From contig NZ_CP030040.1 in NCBI RefSeq assembly GCF_003260995.1, positions 2,651,176-2,715,175 of the forward strand: a stretch of DNA of 64,000 bases, in the 5' to 3' direction. Made by a program: the position numbers and the translations under genes. The stretch comes from Acetobacterium sp. KB-1. Its GTDB lineage: Bacteria; Bacillota; Clostridia; Eubacteriales; Eubacteriaceae. Each line of letters opens with the position of its first letter. Within the stretch, counting starts at the first letter, position 1. The notes beneath the pieces were generated by a model, which worked only from the letters and a program-made list of their open reading frames with translations, was not told where the DNA came from and searched no databases. Shown here piece by piece: positions 30,135-40,625 of the stretch.

Positions 30135-32104
30135 AAGAATCGAAGAAAGGTGTTGTCCGGTTTGCTATTGCGGCCGAGTTGCTTGTTTCGGTCATTCTTG
30201 GCTTTTATAATATTTATTGGGGTATTGCCGGAGTGGCGATCTTTGTGATCCTGATTATTTATTATACCCAAAACATTAATATTGATGAGATTAAGATCGA
30301 TAAGGCGATTGATGAAATATACGGCGATCTGGATAAGATCAATCAGGAGCGGATGTATGAAATGCCCATCGCCATGACCATTGTCGATAATGAGGGGATG
30401 ATTTATTGGTATAATCAGGCTTTTGGAAAGGCCTTTAAGAAAGAGAAAGAAGGCTTGTTCAAAAAAAACATCGTCAACGAGTTGGATTTTAATCTGGCCG
30501 AAGCGGTTAAAGCGGATGAATTTACCTTCCATCATGAAGAGCGGGATTATGGGGTGGTCACCAACGCCTTTTCAGATAAGGTGCACAGTTTTGAGTTGCT
30601 CCATTTTTTTGATATCACCGAACAGAGTAAGCAACGCCAACTGTATCGAAAAAATTCGCCCTTGTTTTGCTATATTGTCATCGACAATTATGATGATATC
30701 ATTGAACAAATCCCCAGTCATAAACGCTCGGCGATTTTGGGACAGGTGGATCTTAAGTTAAACGAATGGGCCAAGCAGCTTGGCAGTGCCATTATCAAGT
30801 ATGAAAGTGATCGCTATTTAATGATTTTTGAGCGGGGCAAAATCTGTGCGCTGCAAAAAGAAACCTTTAAAATATTAGATGAGATTCGGGAAATTGAAAA
30901 CGATGAAAAAATTCCGATAACCCTCAGTATTGGTATTGGAATCTCGGAGAGCATTCTGGGAATTGTCGAATCCCAGGAATTATCCAAGTCGGCACTCGAT
31001 ATTGCCCTGGCCCGGGGTGGTGATCAGGCGGTGGTTCGGCAAGATGAAAAAATGTCATTTTACGGCGGCAAAACTGAAGCCACCGAAAAAAGAACCAAGG
31101 TCAAGGCCCGGGTTAAGGCTCATGGTCTGAAAGAGCTGATTAAAGAAGCCGATCACGTTTTGCTAATGGGGCATCAGAATCCGGATATGGATTGTCTGGG
31201 CTCAGCGGTAGGTTTGCTGGGAGCCTGTAAATCTCTGGGTAAAGAAGGAAAAATAGTCGTTCGCGAAATTAACTACTCGATTAAATCACTTTTTGACTAT
31301 TTACTGGAAAACGAAGCCTATCAGGATGCGTTTATCACTCCTAAAGAAGCAGAAAACTATGCGACTAAAAACACCTTACTGATCATCGTTGATACCCAAA
31401 CGGTGAATTATCTGGAAATGCCAGGTCTCGTCGATCAGATCCCTAAGATTGTCGTTATCGATCATCATCGGCGATCCGGGAAGGCAATTAAGGAAACCTT
31501 GCTGAACTATACCGAAACCTATGCTTCATCGACTTGTGAGTTGGTAACGGAGCTACTCCAGTATTTTGATGAGAAGAATCATCTGACGGTCATTGAGGCC
31601 AACGCGCTGATGGCAGGGATTTGTATGGATACCAAAATGTTTACCATGAAAACCGGGGTGCGAACCTTTGAAGCGGCATCCTATTTAAAACGAAAAGGCG
31701 CGGATACGATTATCAGTAAGATCCTGCTGCAGGATGACTTAACGACGTATACGGCAAAGTCGGATGCGGTCAAAAATGCTAAAATATACTTTGATAACAT
31801 TGCCATTTCAACCTTTGAAAACAATACTGATTATGGCAAGGTTATCGCTGCCCAGGCAGCCGATGAACTGCTAAACATCAAAGGGATTGTGGCTTCCTTT
31901 ATTATTTTAAAAAATGATGAAGGTTTGGCCATCAGCGCCCGTTCGATGGGCGAAGTCAATGTACAGGTAATCTTGGAAACACTCGGCGGCGGCGGGCATT
32001 TAGCCATTGCCGGAGCGCAATTCCCGGGGGAAAATAATCTTGAAACCGGAAAAGAGCTACTACTCACCGCCATTAAAGAATATAAGAAGGAGAATGGATC
32101 ATGA
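30131..32104 (+). CDS. gdpP: Cyclic-di-AMP phosphodiesterase GdpP (DHH family)
   Basis: 657 residues. It degrades cyclic di-AMP to pApA, lowering this second messenger of cell-wall and potassium control. In order: two N-terminal membrane helices (residues about 13-52), a degenerate PAS domain, a degenerate GGDEF domain (ALARGGDQAVV), then the DHH catalytic domain with NPDMDCLGSA (metal-binding Asp352/Asp354) and VIDHHRR (Asp444-His-His), and DHHA1 with GGGGHLAIAGA. Length and layout are standard. It overlaps rplI by four bases. Confidence 0.97.
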   Translation: MKESKKGVVRFAIAAELLVSVILGFYNIYWGIAGVAIFVILIIYYTQNINIDEIKIDKAIDEIYGDLDKINQERMYEMPIAMTIVDNEGMIYWYNQAFGKAFKKEKEGLFKKNIVNELDFNLAEAVKADEFTFHHEERDYGVVTNAFSDKVHSFELLHFFDITEQSKQRQLYRKNSPLFCYIVIDNYDDIIEQIPSHKRSAILGQVDLKLNEWAKQLGSAIIKYESDRYLMIFERGKICALQKETFKILDEIREIENDEKIPITLSIGIGISESILGIVESQELSKSALDIALARGGDQAVVRQDEKMSFYGGKTEATEKRTKVKARVKAHGLKELIKEADHVLLMGHQNPDMDCLGSAVGLLGACKSLGKEGKIVVREINYSIKSLFDYLLENEAYQDAFITPKEAENYATKNTLLIIVDTQTVNYLEMPGLVDQIPKIVVIDHHRRSGKAIKETLLNYTETYASSTCELVTELLQYFDEKNHLTVIEANALMAGICMDTKMFTMKTGVRTFEAASYLKRKGADTIISKILLQDDLTTYTAKSDAVKNAKIYFDNIAISTFENNTDYGKVIAAQAADELLNIKGIVASFIILKNDEGLAISARSMGEVNVQVILETLGGGGHLAIAGAQFPGENNLETGKELLLTAIKEYKKENGS

Positions 32105-32550
32105 AAGTAATATTATTAGAAAATGTAAAAAATGTTGGAAATAAAGGTGATATTGTTGAAGTTAAAGATGGCTATGGTCGAAACTTCCTGATTAAAACCG
32201 GCAAGGGTATTATTGGCAATAAGGAAAACATTGCCATGGCGGAACAAAACAAGGCGGATGAAGCGAATAAGGTTGAAACGGAGCGACTGGCAGCGGTTGA
32301 GTTGGCAAAAAAAATTGATCAAACAGAAATTACCATTACCGAACGGGCCGGAGAAGATGGCAAGCTGTTTGGATCGGTTACCAGTAAAGATATTACCGAA
32401 GCGCTGGAAAAGCAAAAGGACATCAAGGTTGATAAACGTAAGATTGAACTGGAGATGCCACTGCGAAATGTGGGCCGCGCTGAGGTTAAAATTAAAACCT
32501 ACCAGGGTGTCATGGGAAAACTGACCGTTATTATCAAAGGCGAAGCCTAG
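32101..32550 (+). CDS. rplI: 50S ribosomal protein L9
   Basis: 149 residues. N domain MKVILLENVKNVGNKGDIVEVKDGYGRNFLI is the L9 signature, followed by the long connecting helix and a C domain. It binds 23S rRNA near the L1 stalk. It is coupled to gdpP by an ATGA overlap and followed by dnaB. Confidence 0.98.
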   Translation: MKVILLENVKNVGNKGDIVEVKDGYGRNFLIKTGKGIIGNKENIAMAEQNKADEANKVETERLAAVELAKKIDQTEITITERAGEDGKLFGSVTSKDITEALEKQKDIKVDKRKIELEMPLRNVGRAEVKIKTYQGVMGKLTVIIKGEA

Positions 32551-32558
32551 GAGACTAA

Positions 32559-33917
<1,359 letters not shown>

Positions 33918-33929
33918 AGGAAGAACAAC

Positions 33930-35318
33930 ATGAAATATGATGTGATAATCATCGGAGCGGGACCTAGCGGTATTTTTGCTGCCATGGAACTGGCGAAGAA
34001 AAATAAGACCCTAAAGATCCTGATGTTAGAAAAAGGCAATTCCATTGAAAAACGGATTTGTCCGAAACGCCAGACCAATGTCTGTATTGGCTGCAAGCCC
34101 TGTAATATTACCACCGGTTTTGCTGGCGCCGGAGCCTATTCGGATGGCAAGCTGTCGCTTTCACCCGATGTTGGTGGTGAATTGCCAGAATATATCGGCT
34201 ATAATGCGACGGTCGATCTGATTAAGTATGTCGATGATCTCTACATCGAGTTTGGTGCCGACAAACGGGTTCATGGGTTGGATAATCCCGAAAAAATCCG
34301 CGATATCCGCACCAAAGCGATCCAGAGCAATTTAAAACTGATTGAATGTCCGGTCCGCCATATGGGCACCGAGGTCGGTTATACCATTTATCAGCGGATT
34401 CAAAACTACTTAATTAATGATCTGGGCATTGAAATTAAATTTCGGACTGCGGTGCAAAGTCTAGTGGTCGAAGATAACACGGTTGTTGGGGTTGTGGCCA
34501 AGGGTGAAACCTACAGGGCCGATAAGGTGCTCGTGGCGGTCGGTCGGGATGGTTCCGAATGGTTTACTTCGATGTGTGAATCTTACAAGGTTGAAACAAA
34601 GGTCGGAAAAATTGATATCGGGATTCGGTTAGAAACCCGAAACGAGGTCATGCAGGAAATTAATGATGCCCTTTACGAAGGTAAGCTGGTCTATTATACC
34701 CCTACTTTTGATGACAGTGTCCGAACCTTTTGTTCAAACCCCGGCGGCGTGGTTTCGACTGAATACTATGATAACCAGTTGGCAGTGGTCAATGGCCACA
34801 GCTATAAATCCGATAAGTTAAAAACGAACAACACCAATTTTGCGCTGCTTGTTTCTAAAAGCTTTACGGAACCCTTTAGGGAAGCGGTGGCTTATGGCAA
34901 GCACATTGCCAGCCTGGGAAACATGCTTACCGGCAACAAGATCATGGTTCAGCGTTACGGTGACTTCTTAAGAGGTCGGCGCACCACTCAGGAACGGCTG
35001 ATGCGTAATAACATCCAGCCGACCTTAATTGATGCGGTGCCCGGGGATCTTTGCTTAGTCTTGCCCTACCGGATTATGAAGGACATTGATGAAATGATTC
35101 AGGCCCTGGATCATGTGTCACCTGGTTTAGCCAGTGACGAAACCCTGCTTTACGGGGTGGAGGTTAAGTTTTATTCCAATAAGGTAACGGTCGATAAAAA
35201 CTTTCAGTCCAGCATTAAGAATCTCTACGTGCTGGGTGATGGTGCCGGGGTAACCAGGGGGTTGATGCAGGCATCCGCCAATGGGGTGTATGTGGCCAGA
35301 AACCTCTATAACGAATAG
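33930..35318 (+). CDS. FAD-dependent oxidoreductase (COG2509-like flavoprotein)
   Basis: 462 residues. An N-terminal dinucleotide fold DVIIIGAGPSGIFAAMEL binds FAD, and the C-terminal YVLGDGAGVTRGLMQASANGVYVA closes the FAD site. A distinctive cysteine cluster (CPKRQTNVCIGCKPCNI, residues about 48-64) could bind an iron-sulfur cluster or act as a redox disulfide. The family is uncharacterised and common in anaerobic Firmicutes. It lies 12 bases after dnaB and is followed directly by rsmI, so it is probably co-transcribed. Substrate unknown. Confidence 0.85.
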   Translation: MKYDVIIIGAGPSGIFAAMELAKKNKTLKILMLEKGNSIEKRICPKRQTNVCIGCKPCNITTGFAGAGAYSDGKLSLSPDVGGELPEYIGYNATVDLIKYVDDLYIEFGADKRVHGLDNPEKIRDIRTKAIQSNLKLIECPVRHMGTEVGYTIYQRIQNYLINDLGIEIKFRTAVQSLVVEDNTVVGVVAKGETYRADKVLVAVGRDGSEWFTSMCESYKVETKVGKIDIGIRLETRNEVMQEINDALYEGKLVYYTPTFDDSVRTFCSNPGGVVSTEYYDNQLAVVNGHSYKSDKLKTNNTNFALLVSKSFTEPFREAVAYGKHIASLGNMLTGNKIMVQRYGDFLRGRRTTQERLMRNNIQPTLIDAVPGDLCLVLPYRIMKDIDEMIQALDHVSPGLASDETLLYGVEVKFYSNKVTVDKNFQSSIKNLYVLGDGAGVTRGLMQASANGVYVARNLYNE

Positions 35319-36161
35319 ATGTCCGGAAAACTATATATTGTTGGTACTCCAATCGGGAATCTGGACGATATGAGCATCCGGGGATTAAGAGTCTTGCAGG
35401 AGGTTGATCTGATCGCTGCTGAAGATACGAGACATTCGATTAAGCTGCTCAATCACTTTGAAATTTCCAAAAAGATGGTGGCCTATCATCAACATAACGA
35501 ACAACAGTCCAGTGAAGGCCTCATGCAACTGTTAAAACAAGGCCAGGACATCGCCCTGATTTCCGATGCCGGGATGCCGCTGATCTCTGATCCGGGATCG
35601 GTGCTGGTAAAAAGCTGTGTTGAGAATGACATTGCGCTGGAAGTGGTTCCCGGCCCTAACGCCGGACTCTGCGGTCTGGTGCTGTCAGGACTTAATACCC
35701 GCTCTTTTTTGTTTCTCGGTTTTTTAGGCAAAGAAAATAAGGCCGTTAAAGAAGGCCTTAAACGAATCGAAGCATCGGAGTTTACCGTCGTCCTTTACGA
35801 ATCCCCCCACCGGCTATCAAAAACCCTGGAAATTCTTGATCAGCAGGGTCTGGGTCACCGGCAGATGAGTATTTCAAGAGAAATTACCAAACGCTACGAG
35901 GAAACCCGCTATGGCACGATCAAGGAACACCTTCATTATTATCAGGAGCAGTCCCCCCGCGGCGAATATGTGCTCTGTATTGAAGGCCGGACCGCCGACG
36001 AAGGCAACGCCGCAGCTGGACTGGAACTGGAAAGCCTGAGTCTCGAAGAACATCTGGAATATTATCTGAATACGGGCCTGCCGGAAAAAGAAGCCATGAA
36101 AGCCGTGGCCAAAGACCGGAATATTTCCAGGCGGGATGTTTATAATGCGGTTAAACGATAA
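35319..36161 (+). CDS. rsmI: 16S rRNA (cytidine-1402-2'-O) methyltransferase RsmI
   Basis: 280 residues; a tetrapyrrole-methylase-fold enzyme that 2'-O-methylates C1402 of 16S rRNA. Seen: LYIVGTPIGNLDDMSIR at the N terminus, LIAAEDTRHS, ALISDAGMPLISDPGSVLV and VPGPNA. The ATG follows the previous stop with no gap, so translation is coupled. Confidence 0.97.
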   Translation: MSGKLYIVGTPIGNLDDMSIRGLRVLQEVDLIAAEDTRHSIKLLNHFEISKKMVAYHQHNEQQSSEGLMQLLKQGQDIALISDAGMPLISDPGSVLVKSCVENDIALEVVPGPNAGLCGLVLSGLNTRSFLFLGFLGKENKAVKEGLKRIEASEFTVVLYESPHRLSKTLEILDQQGLGHRQMSISREITKRYEETRYGTIKEHLHYYQEQSPRGEYVLCIEGRTADEGNAAAGLELESLSLEEHLEYYLNTGLPEKEAMKAVAKDRNISRRDVYNAVKR

Positions 36162-36166
36162 AGCCC

Positions 36167-36194
36167 TTGAAAAAATCTGGAATTAAAGTATAAT
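36167..36194 (+). promoter_or_regulatory. Promoter of the metG T-box leader
   Basis: TTGAAA and TATAAT are separated by 16 bases, just after the rsmI stop. Transcription would run through the T-box leader into metG. Confidence 0.75.
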
Positions 36195-36227
36195 AGGGAT
36201 AGCAATTAAAAAAGCAATAAAAAATTA

Positions 36228-36466
36228 CGATGAAGAGAAGAGTAGGTGTGGGCACTGTGAAGAGCGAGCCGGGATGGTGAAAGCCGGTGACAGAAAAAGC
36301 ATTGAAGATGGCCTCGGAGTAAGTTTGGGTGAATGTTTTAGCCTGGACCGCTTGACGCGATAAAACTGAAAGTTTAGATAACTTATGAAGGCATTATTTG
36401 TGAGAATAGTGCGAACTAAGGTGGTAACGCGAACCCTTCGCCCTTAACTGGACGGGGGGTTTTTTG
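36228..36466 (+). promoter_or_regulatory. T-box riboswitch leader of metG
   Basis: The leader carries the T-box core AAGGTGGTAACGCG (36418-36431), whose bulge would pair with the uncharged tRNA 3' end. Immediately after it a terminator stem (AACCCTTCGCCC with GGGGGGTT) runs into T. Upstream, stem-I features GCGAGCCGGGATGGTGAAAGCCGG are present. An ATG at 36333-36335 is a plausible methionine specifier codon. It should switch metG on when tRNA-Met is uncharged. The T-box identity is firm; the specifier position is inference. Confidence 0.93.
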
Positions 36467-36512
36467 TGGATTAAGCCATCAAATACGGAAGAATCAATAA
36501 AAGGAGAAGTTT

Positions 36513-38450
36513 ATGACAGACAAAACATTTTATATTTCAACCCCCATTTATTATCCCAGTGGAAACCTGCATATCGGCCATACCTATACCACGGTGGCAG
36601 CGGATACAATTACCCGGTTTAAAAAACTGCAGGGCTATGATACCTATTTTTTAACCGGTACCGATGAACATGGCCAAAAGATTGAAAAGGTGGCCGAAGC
36701 CGCAGGAGTTGCGCCTCAGGCCTATGTCGATGGGATTGTCACCGGGATCAAAAACCTCTGGGAGACGATGAACATCAACTACGATCAGTTTATTCGAACG
36801 ACCGATCCCGAGCATGAAAAAACGATTCAACGTATTTTTAAAAAGCTCTATGATCAGGGTGATATTTATAAATCCAACTATGAAGGTTGGTACTGTACGC
36901 CGTGCGAATCGTTCTGGACCGAAAGTCAATTAGTCGATGGGAATTGTCCGGACTGTGGACGGCCGGTGGAAAAAGCCTCGGAAGAAGCCTACTTCTTTAG
37001 AATGTCAAAATATGCCGATGGTCTGATGAAATATATTGACGATAACCCTCACTTTATTCAGCCCGAATCGCGAAAAAATGAAATGATCAATAACTTTATT
37101 AAACCCGGCTTGCAGGATTTATGCGTTTCCCGGACCTCCTTTACCTGGGGGGTACCGGTGGATTTTGATCCCGGACATGTCGTTTATGTGTGGATTGATG
37201 CCCTGCCCAACTACATCTCAGCCCTCGGTTACCTCAATGATAAACCCAACCTGATGGATCGGTACTGGCCGGCTGATGTTCATCTGGTCGGCAAAGATAT
37301 TATCCGTTTCCATACCATTTACTGGCCAATTATCCTGATGGCGTTAAAATTACCGCTACCCAAACAGGTTTATGGCCATGGTTGGATCCTTCTAAAAGGT
37401 GGCAAAATGTCCAAATCGGTGGGGAATGTGGTCGATCCGGTGGTACTCGTGGAAAAGTATGGCGTCGATGCCGTGCGCTACCATGTGCTTCGGGAAATGA
37501 GCTATGGTTCCGACGGCGTTTATAATGAAGACCTGCTAGTCAGCCATATCAATTCCGATCTGGCCAATGACCTCGGCAACCTGCTCAGCCGGACCCTGGC
37601 GATGACCGATAAATACTTTGGCGGTGTGATTCCCAAAGAACGGGAAAAAGCTGAAATCGACCGTGACCTGATTGAACTGGCCGAGAAAACCCCGGGGCTT
37701 GTCAGTGCTTACATGGACAAACTGGATTTTAGCCGGGCCCTGGAAGAAACCTGGAAACTGATTTCCCGTTCCAATAAATATATTGATGAAACCCAACCCT
37801 GGATACTGGGAAAAACCCCGGAAAAACAAGCCCGATTGGCCCAGGTGATGTATAACCTGACCGAAGCGCTACGGATTGTCACGGTGCTGATTTCCGCGGC
37901 AATGCCAGAAACCGCCCAAAAAATCGGCGAACAGCTAAAATGTCCGGCGGATTGTTTAACCTGGGACAGCTTAAAGCATTTTGGGGGCTATCCCGAAGGC
38001 CTCAAAATTGAACGTTGCGACGCCCTGTTCCCGCGGATTGAGCTTGAAAAAAAGGAAGCTAAACCGGTCAAAGAAGCTGCGAAAGCCAAAAAAGAAAAGG
38101 ATGCCGAAACGCAACAAGAACTGCCGGAGGGCCTGATCACCATTGACGACTTTGCCAAGGTGAAGTTGCGGGTGGCCGAAGTGGTGGCCTGTGAACCCCA
38201 TCCCGATGCCGATCGATTACTGGTTTTACAGCTTTTGGTGGGTCAGGAAAAACGTCAGGTGGTATCTGGTATTGCCAAATATTATGCCCCGGAAGATCTG
38301 GTTGGAAAAACCGTCATTCTGGTGGCTAACTTAAAACCGGTCAACCTCCGGGGTCTGGAATCCAACGGGATGATTTTAGCCGCGACCAAGGGCAAAAAAT
38401 TGTCATTGGTGACGGTCGATGGTATTCCCTCCGGCGGAAAAGTTTCATAA
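36513..38450 (+). CDS. metG: Methionine-tRNA ligase
   Basis: 645 residues. Catalytic HIGH motif GNLHIGHTYT near residue 18; KMSKS motif GGKMSKSVGN; a zinc-binding insert with CTPCESFW and CPDCGRP (two CxxC pairs). The C-terminal 110 residues form the tRNA-binding, EMAPII-like domain (DFAKVKLRVAEVV ... DADRLLVLQ ... SNGMILAA). A Lys/Glu-rich linker precedes it. It is preceded by a T-box leader. Confidence 0.98.
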   Translation: MTDKTFYISTPIYYPSGNLHIGHTYTTVAADTITRFKKLQGYDTYFLTGTDEHGQKIEKVAEAAGVAPQAYVDGIVTGIKNLWETMNINYDQFIRTTDPEHEKTIQRIFKKLYDQGDIYKSNYEGWYCTPCESFWTESQLVDGNCPDCGRPVEKASEEAYFFRMSKYADGLMKYIDDNPHFIQPESRKNEMINNFIKPGLQDLCVSRTSFTWGVPVDFDPGHVVYVWIDALPNYISALGYLNDKPNLMDRYWPADVHLVGKDIIRFHTIYWPIILMALKLPLPKQVYGHGWILLKGGKMSKSVGNVVDPVVLVEKYGVDAVRYHVLREMSYGSDGVYNEDLLVSHINSDLANDLGNLLSRTLAMTDKYFGGVIPKEREKAEIDRDLIELAEKTPGLVSAYMDKLDFSRALEETWKLISRSNKYIDETQPWILGKTPEKQARLAQVMYNLTEALRIVTVLISAAMPETAQKIGEQLKCPADCLTWDSLKHFGGYPEGLKIERCDALFPRIELEKKEAKPVKEAAKAKKEKDAETQQELPEGLITIDDFAKVKLRVAEVVACEPHPDADRLLVLQLLVGQEKRQVVSGIAKYYAPEDLVGKTVILVANLKPVNLRGLESNGMILAATKGKKLSLVTVDGIPSGGKVS

Positions 38451-38468
38451 TAATTAGAACGATTTGCT

Positions 38469-38501
38469 GGCTGGTTGAAAATGGTTGTAAGTCAACCAGC
38501 C
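38469..38501. terminator. Hairpin between convergent metG and the beta-lactamase-like gene
   Basis: GGCTGGTTGA and TCAACCAGCC form a perfect 10-bp stem around a 13-base loop, between the two converging stop codons. No long T-run follows, so it is a weak, possibly bidirectional terminator. Confidence 0.55.
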
Positions 38502-38508
38502 ATGAAGC

Positions 38509-39942
38509 TTAGCGGCGCGTGGCTACAAACCAGGTAATACTGGTTGCGAATAAGGCCAGTGAAAGTAAAGCGGTAAGCATACTAGACGTTTGCCAAATCA
38601 GGATGGTTGACCAATTCGGCCCGATAAGTACAAGCAAAGCCCAGCAGATTAGAGTCACAATCAGACAGCTACCCGTTGCGATGATGTGCTTTTTTGTTAT
38701 AGGCTGTCGCTTGGGCATTTTCTTTTGGCGTAAACCCCAAACAAAGAACAGCAGCGCCAAGAGCCCACAAATAATGGTGGCCGAGGACAAGGCGATGTCA
38801 AGAAACTGGGTCGCGTTTATTTGATAGGACTGAGCCAGATTACCCGCCAGGATATCCTTAACTTTTAACACTAAATTGAGGTTCGTATTTGTGCCGTTGC
38901 TCAACAAGCAGATGGCGGTATTTTCTCTTGGCAGCAGGACCACTTGGGTGGCAAAATTGGGGTTGCCGCCAGCGTGCTCAATAATTGTTTGGTCGGAATT
39001 GACGGACCATCCCGCGGCATAAAACATGCCGTTGACATCCGAAACGGATTGGTCCCCCTGATGCGAGGTTTTAATAACCTTACGGAATATTTCGGGTATA
39101 TCCGAAACAATCCCCATTTGGATGCCCATCCATCGAGCCATATCATGGGTGCATGAGATGATGTAGCCGGCCGGTTTATTCCCGGTAAAATCCGGGGCAT
39201 CATAGGGGGTCGTGATAAAGAAGCAAGAGCGGTAGCCCTGGGCTAATTGTCCGGTAGCTTGAGCAGCTTCTTTGTAAACATAGGTCTGGTTTAACCCTAA
39301 CGGCTGAAACACTTGTTTTTTCATGTAGTCTTCATAGCGCTGACCGGATACGACCTCAATAACCAAACCCAAGACATCATAATTAACCGTTCCGTAATCA
39401 TACTGCTCACCCGGATAAAATGACAGATTAGTATCGACGAGCATTGCGACGGTTTTTTTTAGCATATCCGGCGTATTGCCCTGGGGAATGTATTGACTGT
39501 GAAGGCGATTTGTTAAGCCGCTGGTATGGTGTAAAAAGGTATTAAGGGTGACACCTTGCATATCAACGGGTTTCCCCTGATAGTTTAAGGTAAACCAGGG
39601 TAAATATTTTTGGATCGGGTCATTCATTGACAGTAGCCCTTGTTCTTCCATTAGCAGGATACCCATGCCGGTAAAAGCTTTACTGACCGAAGCCAGCTCA
39701 TAGAGCGTGTTTTCATTTGCGACTTGTCGCTTTTCACGATTTGCATACCCGGAAGAAAAGTAGTACACCTGGTCATTCGCAAGTATTGAGAGGGACATCC
39801 CGGGTACACCTGAGACACGACAGGCATCATCCAACAAGGTTTGGATAGAATCAGATTGCGACGTCGACAGTGCATAACCGGGTGTTGTGAATCCCGGGAA
39901 TAGGATCAGTGCTACTAAAACAAAAGCAATAATATTTTTCAT
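38509..39942 (-). CDS. Membrane-anchored serine hydrolase of the beta-lactamase/penicillin-binding family
   Basis: 477 residues. Signal peptide (KNIIAFVLVALILFPGF ... GYALS) then a class C beta-lactamase-like domain. The nucleophile motif is SVSK (about residue 77), the second motif reads YGTVNYD rather than the usual YxN, and the third is HAGG. Three C-terminal membrane helices follow from about residue 390. Such proteins act as esterases, peptidases or cell-wall D,D-peptidases; true antibiotic hydrolysis cannot be inferred. The ATG of MKNIIAF has GGAG five bases upstream; an earlier in-frame start lacks one. It is an isolated gene converging on metG. Confidence 0.85.
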   Translation of the reverse strand: MKNIIAFVLVALILFPGFTTPGYALSTSQSDSIQTLLDDACRVSGVPGMSLSILANDQVYYFSSGYANREKRQVANENTLYELASVSKAFTGMGILLMEEQGLLSMNDPIQKYLPWFTLNYQGKPVDMQGVTLNTFLHHTSGLTNRLHSQYIPQGNTPDMLKKTVAMLVDTNLSFYPGEQYDYGTVNYDVLGLVIEVVSGQRYEDYMKKQVFQPLGLNQTYVYKEAAQATGQLAQGYRSCFFITTPYDAPDFTGNKPAGYIISCTHDMARWMGIQMGIVSDIPEIFRKVIKTSHQGDQSVSDVNGMFYAAGWSVNSDQTIIEHAGGNPNFATQVVLLPRENTAICLLSNGTNTNLNLVLKVKDILAGNLAQSYQINATQFLDIALSSATIICGLLALLFFVWGLRQKKMPKRQPITKKHIIATGSCLIVTLICWALLVLIGPNWSTILIWQTSSMLTALLSLALFATSITWFVATRR

Positions 39943-40130
39943 AGACGCTCCGCTTTGAAGAAATGATGTGAGACTCATATAAATAATCGCCATTTACCGT
40001 TTACAACCCTTGTGAACGGCCATTAACTTTTTTATAATCATTTTACCACATCCATAAAAGTGTGTCATTTCCGTTTTTCCCCCCGCCTCCAAAACCGGGA
40101 ATTGATCCTTGTTAATAAAGCACACACTAA

Positions 40131-40168
40131 AAAAAGTCTCAACAGCATCGTGCTGTTAAGACTTTTTT
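40131..40168. terminator. Bidirectional terminator between the serine hydrolase and thioredoxin
   Basis: AAAAAGTCTCAACAGCA and TGCTGTTAAGACTTTTT pair with one mismatch around a CG turn, flanked by A- and T-runs on both sides. It lies just past the thioredoxin stop on the minus strand. Confidence 0.85.
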
Positions 40169-40179
40169 AAAGTACCGGA

Positions 40180-40506
40180 TTAAAGGTTTTTCATCGTGTC
40201 GAGGTATTCGTTTTTGTCACGGACACCAACGAATCGATTGATCGCCTCACCGTTTTTAAAGAAAACCACGGTGGGAATACTCATGACCCGGAATTGTTGG
40301 GCCAGGGTCTGGTTTTCATCCACATTGATCTTACAAACCTTCATATTTTCGCCAAGCTCCTGAGAAATTTCATCAATGGTCGGGGACAGCGCTTTACAAG
40401 GCCCACACCATTCTGCCCAAAAATCGACCATGACAGCGCCATTATAGGATAAAATTTCGGTTTCGAAATTTTCCATATTGATATTAATAATTTTTTCACT
40501 GGACAT
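40180..40506 (-). CDS. Thioredoxin
   Basis: 108 residues; small disulfide reductase with the active site WAEWCGPCKALSP (residues about 32-35 CGPC) and the cis-Pro segment MSIPTVVFFKNGE. The ATG of MSSEKIINI has GAGGTG nine bases upstream; an earlier in-frame ATG is less likely. It is a single-gene unit. A second thioredoxin occurs further on in this window, so this may be a specialised paralogue. Both keep all catalytic residues. Confidence 0.95.
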   Translation of the reverse strand: MSSEKIININMENFETEILSYNGAVMVDFWAEWCGPCKALSPTIDEISQELGENMKVCKINVDENQTLAQQFRVMSIPTVVFFKNGEAINRFVGVRDKNEYLDTMKNL

Positions 40507-40625
40507 TGTTCTTTTCACCTCATAAATGTATTTGCGCAAACATTATATAATAATTCCCACGAAGTTTAAAGGATAAAAGTAAAATTTCTCAGTTTAAAGG
40601 CAGACGGTTGTGTTAGAATAAAGTC

